Positions 11,785 to 22,647 of a stretch of 64,000 nucleotides of DNA are shown in pieces; the first letter of the stretch is position 1, and each line of letters opens with the position of its first letter. Both the position numbers and the translations under genes were made by a program. The stretch lies in contig OX621167.1 of NCBI GenBank assembly GCA_951640195.1, positions 2,294,001-2,358,000 of the forward strand. The letters are read 5' to 3'. The DNA comes from Porpolomopsis calyptriformis (taxonomy: Eukaryota; Basidiomycota; Agaricomycetes; Agaricales; Hygrophoraceae). The notes under the pieces are model-generated. The model had not been told where the DNA came from. It did no database searches and saw nothing but the letters and a program-made list of their open reading frames with translations.

Positions 11785-11843
11785 TAAACTGGACAAAAAT
11801 CAAAATTTGTCAATTTGACAAGTCTGAATTACCAAAAAAGGCA

Positions 11844-12160
11844 GTATCCTGCAGGATCCCACTCTCTCCTGCAGGATCCTGCACATTTCCTGCAGGATCC
11901 CACACTCTCCTGCAGGATCCTTCACCTTTCCTGCAGGATCCCACAGGAGAGTGTGGGAAAGGTGCAGGAGAGTGCAGGATCCTACACCTGCAGGAGAGTG
12001 CAGGATCCTACACATGCAGGAGAGTGCAGGAGAGTGCAGGAAAGGTGCAGGATCCTGCAGGAAAGGTGAAGGATCCTGCAGGAAATGTGCAGGATCCTGC
12101 AGGAGAGTGTGAGATCCTGCAGGAGAGTGCAGGAGAGTGCAGGATCCTGCAGGATACTGC
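11844..12160. repeat. Palindromic minisatellite of GGATCC and CCTGCAGG units
   Basis: About 315 bp built almost only from TGCAGGATCC, TGCAGGAGAG and TGCAGGAAAG words. The left part uses CTCTCCTGCAGG order and the right part its complement, so the block is one large imperfect palindrome whose units (GGATCC, CCTGCAGG) are themselves palindromes. The turn is near 11945. Confidence 0.85.
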
Positions 12161-12227
12161 ATTTTTTGGTAATTCAGACTTGTTAAATTGACAAATTTTG
12201 ATTTTTGTCCAGTTTGGTCCCTCATAC

Positions 12228-13129
12228 TATACTTTCTATATATTTGAAAGCCAGCAACATATTAACTGTAACTGTTTATCTGCCTGTTCTGATCTATGAT
12301 ACCAGTTGACATGCACATTTGTGGACCCATGCCTAGATACCTAAGTAATATGTCAATGATAACCACTGCTATTAGCTTTTCAACCTTTAAAATCCTGATA
12401 GAGAACAGGTAGAAATAACCTACTTTTTTGATGTATATCACCCCATGAATATTGCAATCTTCACCTATTATACTGGTGCTAATACACTAGTAAACTGGTG
12501 ATATCTCCCCTTGAACCACGCTTAGGTGCTAGGTGAATTAGGCCATAAAACTAGTTATAATCACTAAGCTTAAGCCCTATACATGTGGGTGATTATCATT
12601 GCATTTTTTGGGATTTCCAACCAATTTGTAGTTGATATCTACTATCTTTTCACATCTTTGACCAAGTGATTTTCACCCCTTTGAGGTCCCATAGTGCTAG
12701 ATTGCGGAGTTTCGTCTGTCATAGGCTCGCTTTCGCATAGTTCAAACTCAGTTCAAGCGATGTTTGGTCACTCCACCACCAGAGCCGAAGCTCACAGGTA
12801 AAAAAGCAAGACGAACATCAGGGGGGAATACAGCTAGGTCCCAACGAGTACAAACGGGGATACAAAAATGCCACTCATCATCACATTGGCTCGTCAGAAC
12901 CTCCCACCAAGGCATTCAGGCGGTGAACGAAATGCAAGCCGCTTAGGAACCAGCTGATTGGACGCTCAACCCAATCATCTACCTCCTTTGTCACCGCTTG
13001 CAGATGCGTTCACCGCATTGAATGTATTCCTGGTGAAAATGTCCTTACCTCTCAGTCCATTGCGGCCCTATGACATCTCCGTTTTGATTCCCGTTGGATC
13101 CTGGCTCGTTCCGTCTGATCTTCCTCTGC
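12228..13129. other. No supported gene; left edge of the gene island
   Basis: The first half resembles the AT-rich island. From about 12690 composition shifts to the higher GC of the following genes. Short plus-strand frames near 12764 and 12958 have no support. 12958-13524 overlaps the minus-strand gene and is read as its shadow. Confidence 0.45.
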
Positions 13130-14260
13130 TTAGTTCCCTACGAGCTTCAACTCTCGCTAGAAGAGTTGAATCAGCACTTGTTCGTCATGCGAGGAAAGGA
13201 ATGGAAACTCACCTCTGCAGCCTCCTTTCGTTTGATCTCCGTGCATTTCCCCTTGTGCTTTCTCCACAGGCCAGGATAATATCTCGACCTCTTGTCGAGA
13301 CAGATCGTCTTCTGACACCCCAGGCATACTACACTCGTCGGCCTCACGTCGGCCGTCCACGTATCCATCTCCAGCCGTTCCTTCCTGACATCCTCGCTCA
13401 TAATCATTTTTCTCGGAGCTATTTCGATTCGGGGGGATGTGGATGGAGAGATGACGATCGGTTCACTTGGACCCGGAGTCGCAGCATACTCGCTAGCGGT
13501 GGCAGGGGTGTCCCGCTCGTGTGATAGGATCGCCGTGAGGGAGAGGGACCTGGTGCGAGTGGTCCTGGGTTCTGATTCCAAGTGGTCATCCGGAATGGGT
13601 CCGCGCCCAGTACGACTTGGCCCAGCCACGACCTCCTTCCCTTTCCCTTTGTCTTTCTTCCCGCCATTCTCTCCCTGCTCCTCGGTACAAACATGATCGT
13701 CTTTCCAACAATGACTGCTCGACGGGCAGTCGCGGATGTCCCTCAGCGTGAAGGACGAAGATGGCGCAGGTAGCACCATTATATGTATGCCTTCCGAGCC
13801 CTTGAGGCAGTAGAATTGACTTGGGCCTGTCTCATTCGCCCCGCTCTTGCCATCTTCGACGGATCCCGCAGGCTCGTCCCGCCTCTCATTGAGAGACTCC
13901 GATTCCGCCCTGTCAAGTAATCAGCCATCGTTCTCCCAAGTGTCCAAGCCACCAAGCCTCTCGGGGGCAGGCAGACTGGCAAGGAAAGCGAGACATAACG
14001 ACATACCGCAGGGTGCCTGGGCAGCTCGCTTGATGTTGTCTCTCCGCGCGACGTAAGTCTTCAGGTACCATATCTAATCGATAGGCGAAAATGGCCGGGC
14101 AGTACTTGCACTGGTAAAAGTGCTCGTGCCCCTCCGGGTCGGGGAACACAGGTTCTGTGGGTTCTTGAGTCTGTTGCGGCGGTGGAGCGCAAGTTTTGAG
14201 CTCGTCTTCCTCTTCTGAATCCATCTTACAACAAATCGTGCACCATCGCGAAGTGTCCAT
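13130..14260 (-). CDS. Cys-rich, putative zinc-binding protein, 325 aa
   Basis: Three exons keep frame: 14260-14007, 13909-13213 and 13156-13130 (978 nt), with GTATGT and GTGAGT donors. The N-terminus carries CTICC and CKYCPAIF Cys pairs with nearby His. A long Ser/Pro/Thr-rich, charged and probably disordered middle follows. The C-terminus has the motif WTADVRPTSVVCLGCQKTIC, then YYPGLWRKHKGKC, a Cys/His module I have seen repeatedly in basidiomycete proteins of unknown function and expect to bind zinc. The start is placed at MDTSRW because a TATA box lies about 85 bp upstream; a longer in-frame start at 14404 would fall upstream of that box. Nuclear or DNA-binding function is possible but unproven. 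Confidence 0.75.
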
Positions 14261-14341
14261 GGTCTTTGAATACGTTGCGGTCGTGGGCAGTCGGTGGTCT
14301 TGGTGCAAGAAGTTAACGAGCGTTTTGCTGAGAGCAGCTTG

Positions 14342-14351
14342 GCTTTTATAT
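14342..14351 (-). promoter_or_regulatory. TATA box of the Cys-rich gene
   Basis: CATATAAAAG on the minus strand, about 85 bp before the ATG at 14260; it decides between the two in-frame starts. Confidence 0.55.
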
Positions 14352-16160
14352 GCCGGGTGGCCACCGTTTTCCGTCCAAGTTAAGTAACTTGTACATCCTT
14401 CCACTATTTCGGCGACTTAGCTGCCACAATGTTTAGTAAACAATGTCACAACCCCGGGGGACACATCCCGAATCCATCCTCTGTATCTGTGGATCCCGCC
14501 CGCGTAAGTCATCCACAGATAATCTTCTACACCACTAAGTTCGCAATTCGATCTTCTCATTATGGTGTGGTGGAAGGAACAACATCCCTCTCCTTGCGCT
14601 TATCCCCCGTCGTTTTTTCCATCCTTGTCTCTACCCTGGATTCCGTCTTTGACATCATGGTGAAGCTGTGAGAGCTGGCCTCGGAGACTCTACTAACAAG
14701 TGCATTTGATGTCTGCAACATGGTCCCGCAATTGGGTGTCGTTGAAGATATTCTTAAGAGCTACCCGCTCGTTTATTCATAGCTCCTGGTAATATTCCAT
14801 TTTTCCATTACACTTTGGAATAACTATTACTAAATCTGGCAAGATGACTCAATCGATGTCTGGACTGTAGCTGTTGAATGGTAGTATCCCTTCACCCGGA
14901 CAAGCTAGCCCCATCTCACAGATAACCACTCGCTTTCCGTCTTCAAGACGGCGGCATCGTCTTCCACAAAATTGTGACATTGGGTAGTGAGAACGTTTAA
15001 TTTTCACTAACCAATGTCACAATTTTCGTGGTCAACGCTTTGACCCAACAAAGGAACTGAAGCAAATTTCCCATACCGAAGCTTGGCACAAGGAACACGA
15101 TGCTGCATCGTGTTTCTCTGCAGAGAACTTGTTTGCCACTGGCTCTTATTCACGACGGGCGGGCAGAAGGACAGGGTGAGAGATCTCATCCGTCCCAAGG
15201 TGTAATCGCAACGGTTTTCCTGGCATGGCCTGCTTGTATACCTCTATCGCCCAGCCTCGCTCCCCGGTCTCTGAAGGAAAGAGCCCACGGAGGTGCCACC
15301 AACTCACCGTTAACGACGCGCGTAAGTAAATTTCTGGTTCGACTTGCAAGAATCTCTATCTCATTGAAGGATAGCGCTCTATGAGCCTATTTATCGTACC
15401 TCCAATACCTATCTCACTCGCCGTCTCATCCGGAGTGGGTTGGAGGACGTGGTTTTAAGCTCGGTATAGAACATCCGTGGTCATCGACAAGAAATCTCAG
15501 GACCAGCTACTGTCCAGGGACGCTTAATACCACAATCGTGAATCGGTCGTCCATGACTGTGGGAGTAGGTAAACAGATGGTTCTCGGTGAAAATGTCGAG
15601 GAAGGTTAGTCCCAGGCGATGAAGGTTGAGGCGGTGGTAGTGGTCGATGCATGGAACCTGGGTCCACTAAGGGACAGACGAGATAAGTTCAATTATCCAA
15701 CTCCAGATGATAGGAAAGGAGGGACACGCCCGCCGATTCCAGTGATCATACCTTCCCAATGAACGAAATTTCCTCCAAATTTTGTAGCGAAAGTCTCTCC
15801 TCTACACTCTTTATCCCTATCGCCTCCCCCCCAACACTTGTGTCTTCTCCGGGCCCAAGCGCGACCAAGCACCTACTCTCACGATCCAGTGCGTCTTTCA
15901 GGCCAGGAATTCGTTAGTCCTGTATCGCTCAATCCCTCCCTCCGCAGAGATTACATCACTTCCATCCTTAGCGACTACACTACTCAAGCTTCTTGTGTAT
16001 GGCGGCTCTATATTTCGTTTAGCGAAGTCGCTCAAAGAAATTCCCACAAGGATTATTAGGGAATTAGACTAGAGGGGCGAGATGATGAACGAGACGCCAT
16101 CGGCTACAAAGTCGAGCGAGAAGCTGTATTATTTGTGGTCGACCAGGTCGTAAAGCCATT
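14352..16160. other. 1.8 kb without a supported gene
   Basis: Higher-GC sequence with scattered short frames on both strands (for example 14429-14671, 15100-15384, 15838-16059). None has coherent splice sites or a recognisable family. An inverted repeat at 14968-15026 is the only clear structure. Confidence 0.45.
14968..15026. repeat. 59 bp hairpin
   Basis: AAAATTGTGACATTGG (14968-14983) is repeated inverted at 15011-15026 with perfect 16 bp arms; pairing extends imperfectly inward (GTAGTGA/TCACTAA). Related words occur near 14436 (AATGTCACAA) and 28931 (AAATTGTGACAT). It could be a very short MITE relic. Confidence 0.6.
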
Positions 16161-16319
16161 GATTAGACCATAAACGAGTGCTTAAATTGGTTGCCAAAAA
16201 TGGAATTGATGCTATCGCTGCGCAACTGCGATCGTCATGCTTGGATATTACGCAAAGATGTCTCAGAGACACGCGCCTGTGCGTTGATTGGCCGACATAG
16301 AAGTTATTTAACCTGAGCT

Positions 16320-17227
16320 AAATGCAGGCGTCGGCGCCTCGAAGGAACTTGGTCGTTATCGGTGATGGTGAGGATCTCGTCTTTCCCTGCAGACCACTGT
16401 CGAGTTTATCCTGCGACTCGTAGCTGGATGCGGCAAGGGAAAGTTGCTTGACGCTGGTCTCTTTCCCTCCATAAGAAGGGTGTGTATCTATCGTTTCATC
16501 CAGGTTGCGGTTCCTGATGCAGCCCCGCCTTAGGACAGTCGACACGGTACACTATTGTAGTTTCAATAACGCTCTTGGTCTTACCAGCAAGGATCCCAGA
16601 ATGCTGCATAACAGTTTGTCGCGATGTGGATCTTGATGGGTTCAAGGTAGTACTGGCGTGCTCATACACTAGGTGGGTTCACTTACCTTTCACCACTCAG
16701 CCACACCATGCATAATCATCACCTTTAGTCCTCTTGGCGCCTGTGCTTTGAGTATCCCTTCTGATCTTCTCTGAAATCTACATTGATATCCTACGTCCCA
16801 TCTAGCTACGTCGATGCCGATCATACTCCCGCACCCATGCCGTGATCATTGTATTCGCCATAAATGACCCCACGTCTTTGCGGCACGTAGTTTCAAGGGT
16901 ATGACCGGCCCTCACCCACTGAATTCTACTGATGTAGTTTTGCTTTCTTTGTACGCCTAGTGGGCCCCAGAGGTTTACAAATACGCCCCCCTCGACGTCC
17001 AAATTTTCCTAGTGGGCTGCAAGTCTGACCTCCGGCTCTCTCCCGCCAGCGATACATGCTGCATCCAGCGTGAGGATGCAGAGCGCGTTGCGGCACATAT
17101 CGGAGCAGCATGCTATATGGAATGCTCTACTGTAACGGGTGACGGGCATGATGTTTTCTTTGAGGTGGTGGCCAGCACTCTTGTACCTTTCAAGGGAAGT
17201 TATTTTCATGGACCAAAGGCGTCGTAA
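16320..17227 (+). pseudogene. Rho-family small GTPase pseudogene, copy A
   Basis: Fragments follow a Rho GTPase in order: LVVIGDG joined over a probable intron to GCGKGKLLDAGLFPS (damaged P-loop), then HAVIIVFAINDPTSLRHVVS (about 16840-16908). The last exon from 16960 reads WAPEVYKYAPLDVQIFLVGC, KSDLR, REDAERVAAHIGAACYMECS and VTGDGHDVFFEVVAS, ending at TAA 17227. No CAAX box is visible. The switch II region is broken by a frame change near LRP/SYVDAD. The P-loop Lys-Thr/Ser is replaced and the middle exons are unreadable, so it should not bind GTP. The last exon, about 90 codons, is still open. Confidence 0.7.
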
Positions 17228-17337
17228 ACAGTGAACCACCGACTGAACATATCAACTGGTCTACATTTATCTGGGAGTCGGGAGAGGGTAATCTCTCCGT
17301 GTAATTATTAAGACCGTTTTTTACTTGAACCCAACTA

Positions 17338-17915
17338 GCGATCTTGACTTGGTTTGGGAATCTTTGAAATCGCAGATGGATGCGGTCCATCATGCGTTTG
17401 CCTCCAGCCAAAATACTACCACTCTTCCGGCCCTTCCTCTATGCGTTCTAGGTGATGGAGAGATATGATTGTGCCCATCGTCGATTTGGGATTAAGTGCT
17501 GAACAGTATATTAACTGTACTTGGACGCCGACCTACGATCGCCCATCCTGAGTCAGATACTTTCAACTTTCTTGAACAGGGCCAAAAAATCGTCGTATAT
17601 CTTGTCCTGGACGATAATTCGAGTTCCTGATACGCATGTCTGCCCAGAGACGACGAAGGAAGCAAACGCGACACCTTTCAATGAGGACACAAGGTCCGCG
17701 TCGTTAAATACAACGATGGGGGCCTGGAGAAAGAGCGTTGACAAAACATTATCAAAACATTGTATTTGCTGACCTTTCCGCCCAGCTCAGCGGTAAGTTG
17801 GAGCCGACAACGCTTCCGAGTGCGCGACCGGTTTGGGTGCTAGCCTATAAAACACTTATTTCCCCATTAACCAATAGATGTTCCATACGCGGCTCACAGT
17901 AATGTCCACTTTTCA
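17338..17915 (-). pseudogene. Aldehyde dehydrogenase pseudogene with internal deletion
   Basis: Near-copy of internal exons of the ALDH at 19268: AGTQTGRALGS region, then APIVVFNDADLVSSLKGVAF and GQTCVSGTRIIVQDKIYDDF, then the exon ending in GGKRMMD. At 17393 the sequence jumps from GGKRMMD straight to the last-exon text (CCCAAACCAAGTCAA), so about 120 codons including the EEVFGPVV and WVN motifs are deleted. A single-codon deletion (LALFKKV against LALFLKKV) is also present. 5' exons are missing. It is a non-functional duplicate. Confidence 0.85.
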
Positions 17916-18099
17916 TCGGCTCCAAAGTCTTGCCAGAAACTGTATGGATTAGACCATAAACATTAACTTCGTTCAACTGGAGTGCTTAAAGTGGTTGCCA
18001 TAAATGGTAAATTGATCTATCGCTGACTCGTCACATCGATGCTCTCTCAGACCGTGCGTTGATTGACCGACATAGAAGTTATTTGACCTGAGCAAAACG

Positions 18100-18993
18100 T
18101 AGGTGTCGGCGCTTCGCAGGGACTTAATCGTTGTCGGTGATGGTGAGGATGTCGTCTTTCCCTGCGGATCACCATCGAGTTTATTTATCCTGCGACTCAT
18201 AGTTGGATGCCGCATGCTTGCCAATGGTCTCTTTCCCACCATAAGAATGGTGTGTGTCTATCGTTTCATCTGGATTGCAGTTCCTGATGAAGCCCCGCCC
18301 TAGGAAAGTCCATATGGTACACTCCTTGTAGTTTCAATAAAGCTCCTGGTCTTACCAGCAAGGATCCCAGAATGCTGCATAAGAGTTATACGCGAAGTGG
18401 ATCTTGATGGGACCAAGGTAGTACTGACATGCTCACGCATCTGGTGGGTTCACCGTACTTTTCGCTACTCAGCCACACCATGTATAATCATCACCTTTAG
18501 TCTTCATGGCGCCTGTGATTTGAGTATCCCTTCTGATCTTCTCTGCAATCTACATTGATATCCTACGTCCCATCTAGCTACCTCGACACCGATTATACTC
18601 CCTCGCCCATGCCGTGCTCATTGTATTCGCCATAAATGACCCCAAATCTTTGCGATGCGTAGTTTCAAGAGTATGACTGGCCCTCACCCACTGAATTATA
18701 CTGACGTAGATTTGCTTTCTTTGCGTGCCTAGTGGGCCCCAGAGGTTCACACATTCGCCCCCCGCGATGTCCCAATTTTCCTAGTCGGCTGCCAGTCTCG
18801 GTTCTCTCCCGCCAGCAATACATGCTGCATCCAGCGTGAGGATGCAGAGCACATTGCAGCACATATCGGAGCAGCATGCTATATGCAATGCTCTACTGCA
18901 ACGGCTGACGGAGATGATGTTTTCTTTGAGGCGGTAGCCAGCACTCTTGTACCTTTCAAGGGAAGTCTTTTTCATGGAGTAAAGGCGTCGTAA
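18100..18993 (+). pseudogene. Rho-family small GTPase pseudogene, copy B
   Basis: Second copy of the GTPase fragment: LIVVGDG, a P-loop region now reading VGCRMLANGLFPT with no GKT/S, AHAVLIVFAINDPKSL, then the last exon WAPEVHTFAPRDVPIFLVGC ... REDAEHIAAHIGAACY ... FFEAVASTLVPFKGS, ending at TAA 18993. It shares with copy A the same frame change in the switch II region, so both probably descend from an already damaged gene. The G5-like region lacks the DLR of copy A. Confidence 0.7.
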
Positions 18994-19267
18994 ACAGTAC
19001 GCCACCGACTGAACATATCAAATGGTCTACATTTATCTGGGAGTCGGGAGAGGGTAATCTCTCCTTGTAATTATTAAGACCAGCGATCTCATTTGAGTTG
19101 ACAGTCCCAAAATTTAATGCTGGCCGTTATCGAGAAGGAGGACATACTCATATGCCCTGGGAGGCTTCTGGCTCTTTAAACGCGCCCAGCAATATATTTA
19201 CCACCGGTTGTGAGTAAGCCCAATGAACAAAATATGGTTGCGCAATCAGCCATACGAACTTGTTGAA

Positions 19268-21485
19268 TTACCCGTAGCGCTTTTCACCCCTGTCCTCTGC
19301 GAACCAGTCCTCATTCTGTTGCATTTCCTCTGTCGTGGCGATGTTAATGATAGTTGACTTGGTTTGGGAATCTTTGAGATCGCGGACGGATGTGAGAATG
19401 CCTTCCAAGTGGCAGATGAATGATGACACACAAGATTCGAGGGCTTCAAGACCGTTCTCTCGGCCTATACCGCTCTCTTTCAATCCTCCCCTGACATTGG
19501 AAACATTTAGAGAAACTATCGATCGTGCGCATGACTGAAGGTTTACCAAGGAGAGCTTGGGTCGTTCCGGTGATGGGTATTCACCCAACAGAGCCCAGAC
19601 TCAATATCTGCTGCAACCCGATGAGCCCTTGACAAATCTGACGTCCATATCCCAGCTCCAAGACCATATTTGGAGTCGTTCGCCAACGCGACGCCTTCCT
19701 TTTCAGTCTGCACCAAAAGGATAAAAATATCCAAAAGGGCGACAACGAGTGATGGCACGAAACTCACCACAAAACGTTTCACCACAACGACAGGGCCGAA
19801 AACCTCTTCCTGCCACAACTCATCTGTAGTGCTAACATCTTCTATGACCGTTGGGGGGAAGAAACACCCCTGTGAGAGATCGAACCCGTCCAAAGGAGAG
19901 TGGTCCATCATGCGTTTGCCTCCAGCCAAAATACTGCCACTCTTCCGGCTTTTGATCATACCCTCTATGCGCTCTAGGTGACGGAGAGATATGATTGTGC
20001 CCATTGTCGATTTGGGGTTAAGTGCTGAACAGTATATTAGCTGAAATATCCATATATACTTGGACGCCGACCTACGATCGCCCATCCTGAGTCGGATGCT
20101 TTCAACCTTTTTGAGGAACAGGGCCAAAAAATCGTCGTATATTTTGTCCTGGACGATAATTCGAGTTCCTGATACGCATGTCTGCCCAGAGGCGACGAAG
20201 GAAGCAAACGCGACACCGTTCACTGAAGACACAAGGTCCGCATCGTTAAATACAATGATGGGGGCCTGGAGAGAGAGCGTTGACAAAACACTATCCAAAC
20301 GTTGTATTTGCTAACCTTCCCACCCAGCTCAGCAGTGAAGGCGGCCAAGTTGGAACCGACGATGCTTCCGAGTGCGCGACCGGTTTGGGTGCCAGCCTAT
20401 AAAAGCACTTATTTCCCCATTAACTAATAGATGTTCTATACGCGGCTCACAGTAATGTCCACTTTTCGTATCAGAGGGTTGCTAACTATCTCTTTTCCCG
20501 TTGTAGGTCCGCGCCCTGGGAGGACGGACAATACGCCAGGCGGGACTAGGTTTAGAGTCTCAGAGGATACCTCGATCTATCGAGAAGCAGGAAGTTAACC
20601 TCCGGCTTGTTGGGCGATTTCAGCGAATTCGAGCACTGTGATGGGGGCCAGCTAGTGCAATGTTTGCGTTAATAGGAAGCAGTCTGAAATTAGCACGAAC
20701 CTCGGACGGTTTAACGATCACACTGTTACCAGCGGCAAGAGCGGGTGCCATTTTCTTCACGGCTATGAAAATCGGATGGTTGAATGGCTGGCCATCTGAA
20801 CTCAAGTCTTCACTGTCCTTGTGGAGAGCCTTAAAGACTTACTGTGATTTGTGCGACGACGCCGAGGGGTATGCGATGGATGTAATTCATCATTTTACCC
20901 TGGATGGGAACCATGAGGGCTGGGTTAGTCCGAAGAAGGGCAGCATAATAATGACTATCAACCCATTGATTATCTCAAGCAACGATTGAATATCAAATAA
21001 CTTACAGCCATTCCGGCAGACGCCCAAGTTGCGCCTTCATTTCTTGAATCGTCCTCCCAGTCTGCATAGTCTCAATTTCCGCCAGGTCTGAGACGCGTTG
21101 TTCCAAGAGGCATGCAAGGCGGGTAAGAACTGTCGATCGATCGATGGTAGATGACCTTGACCAGACTCCAGACTGAAACGCGGATTGAGCATCGTTTATC
21201 GCGTTCCGGACGTCATTCGACGAGGCTGAGACAACCCTGAGATGGGAATGATCGTTACTCGATTATTGAGATGAAATATTCGCGGGATGCTGACGTGCAA
21301 AGAGCCTTTGAACTCGCGGGGTTGAACACTACAAACCTTTGTGGTGAGTTTTGTATTAGCACGCGAAGTTTCCGAGGGACACAAGTACGCACTCGTCTTG
21401 ATCCCCGTCTTTAACTCTATTCGTATGTTGGGGGACGTGCGGATGATATGTCTCTCGATGGGCCCTTCTCAGCTGTGAGACCCAT
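19268..21485 (-). CDS. NAD(P)-dependent aldehyde dehydrogenase
   Basis: A multi-exon ALDH-superfamily gene, expected to oxidise an aldehyde to its acid; the substrate cannot be told. Exons in order give RFVVFNPASSKALCT; SSNDVRNAINDAQSAFQSGV through MQTGRTIQEMKAQLGRLPEW; YYAALLRTNPALMVPIQGKM; HPIFIAVKKMAPALAAGNSV; VPPGVLSVLPGRG; FTAELGGK (general-base Glu); GQTCVSGTR (catalytic Cys); GDPLNPKSTMG; EEVFGPVVVVKRF; YGLGAGIWTSDLSRAHRVAA; PWGGLKESGIGRENGLEALE; and SYSQTKSTIINIATTEE to the TAA at 19268. All joins I checked keep frame (for example GDP|LNP, SPW|GGL, LES|YSQ). The first exon is uncertain: an ATG at 21485 is possible but its link to the exon ending at 21295 is not settled. The deleted copy lies downstream at 17.3 kb. 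Confidence 0.9.
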
Positions 21486-21594
21486 TTGCTACGTGGAAGA
21501 GACGAACGGAGGTGGCTTGTTAAGATGGACATGGCAATAAACACAAACAGATATCGAGTACAGTTACATTCCGATTTGAACCACCATAGTTCAT

Positions 21595-22348
21595 TTAGAA
21601 AAATCCTCCGTCGAAACCTCCACCGAACCCTCCATCGAAACCACCACCTAAGATGTCACCCAACAACAGACCGCCGACTAAACCTCCCAACAGCGGAAGA
21701 GCCAAACCGCCTCCCGTGCCCGATCGCTGTTGGCGATATGCCATTGGCGGGCCATAAGGGGGACCCTCGTTGTAATATCCGTTGTTGAACTGTTGCTGCT
21801 GCTGAGCGTAATAAGCTTCTTCAGCGGCTTGTTGAGCCAGACGTTCTTCCCTGCGTCGCGCCTGGATCTTTGGAACATGACGGTCCTCAGACCAGAAACG
21901 GTACGAGTAAGACTAGCTCACTTCCGCCCATCGGCGTTTTTCGGCCTCCCTCTCTTCTTTCGTGCCGATCGCCTTATCCTTGAGCTTCCCAAAAAAGCCT
22001 CTCTTCCGGGGAGCGGGAGCGCTCCTGCTTCCGCCGGCGATGTCACCACTGGACATGCCATTAAAAGAATGGCGGCGAGGTCTGGAATCTGGTCGCGGTC
22101 GTTCGGCGTCAAGGCGACGACCGAGCTTTTCTTTGACGTCTGGGTGTTCAGACAGGTATTGCTCGTCTTCGTACGGGTGTACCCAAATGGATCGGGGTGG
22201 ATTTGCTTTGGTGTCGACCTGAATCGTTAAATCAAAGAGTGAGAAGGCACGAAAATAGAAATTGTAAACTCACCCAGAACGGATGGTTTGAGATTGTATC
22301 AAACTCTTTGATCCAGCCATGGGGTAAAGGATATTCGTCGCCGCTCAT
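21595..22348 (-). CDS. WW-domain protein with Gly-rich tail, 214 aa
   Basis: Three exons keep frame: 22348-22274, 22218-21922 and 21867-21595. The N-terminus is a WW domain split by intron 1: PLPHGWIKEFDTISNHPFW then VDTKANPPRSIWVHP, with both hallmark aromatics and the closing Pro. WW domains bind Pro-rich ligands. A basic Arg/Ser linker, a charged helix (GKLKDKAIGTKEEREAEKRR) and a Gln/Tyr-rich stretch follow. The tail is hydrophobic and Gly-rich (LALPLLGGLVGGLLLGDILG, then GGF repeats). Proteins of this layout recur in Agaricomycetes and are uncharacterised. The tail could be membrane-associated or aggregation-prone. No signal peptide. Confidence 0.85.
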
Positions 22349-22647
22349 GATGGTCAGTTAGAAACGTGCCTCAGCTCGGTTATTTCCGTTAACCGTTACG
22401 GCACAGCCACAGACCTAGATTGCGATCACCGATCCATTTCCTCGCCATAGGACATCTGGGACCTTAGAAGCACATTACAAGACGGTAGATGTTTTTCGCC
22501 ATGTGTCGTTATCGTTACAGGAATGAAATCTAATTCTATTCTATTATTTCCTCGTCTTTCCGCAGCCCTGCCTTGTTTCCAAAATAATATGTCAAGTATC
22601 AGGGGATCGTTTAGAGACGGGATGTTTTTCGTGAGGTTGTTCTCGGC

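Larger units (their letters stand above)
11595..12227. mobile_element. Foldback MITE-like element carrying a nested insertion
   Basis: The ends are inverted copies: CTATGAGGGAC at 11595 and its complement ending at 12227, both bordered by TATA (11591-11594, 12228-12231). The inner arms pair as well: about 60 bp from AACTGGACAAAAATC at 11787 are repeated inverted at about 12150-12216. Between the arms lies a palindromic repeat core. The left arm is split by a second element (11608-11784). Without it the element would be about 454 bp. No coding capacity. A TA or TATA target duplication suggests mobilisation by a Tc1/mariner/pogo-type transposase; which one is unknown. Confidence 0.8.
16160..19080. 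repeat. Tandem segmental duplication (period about 1.77 kb)
   Basis: The block around 16160-17320 recurs at about 17945-19080 with many substitutions. Each copy carries a Rho-GTPase-like pseudogene on the plus strand and is followed by aldehyde dehydrogenase sequence on the minus strand: an internally deleted copy at 17338-17915 and an intact gene at 19268-21485. Matching marks include the GACATAGAAGTTATTT word and the shared last exon of the GTPase. Confidence 0.85.

Noticed and set aside
12958..13524. 188-codon plus-strand open frame
   Set aside because: It overlaps the three-exon minus-strand gene, whose splice sites and Cys motifs are far better supported.
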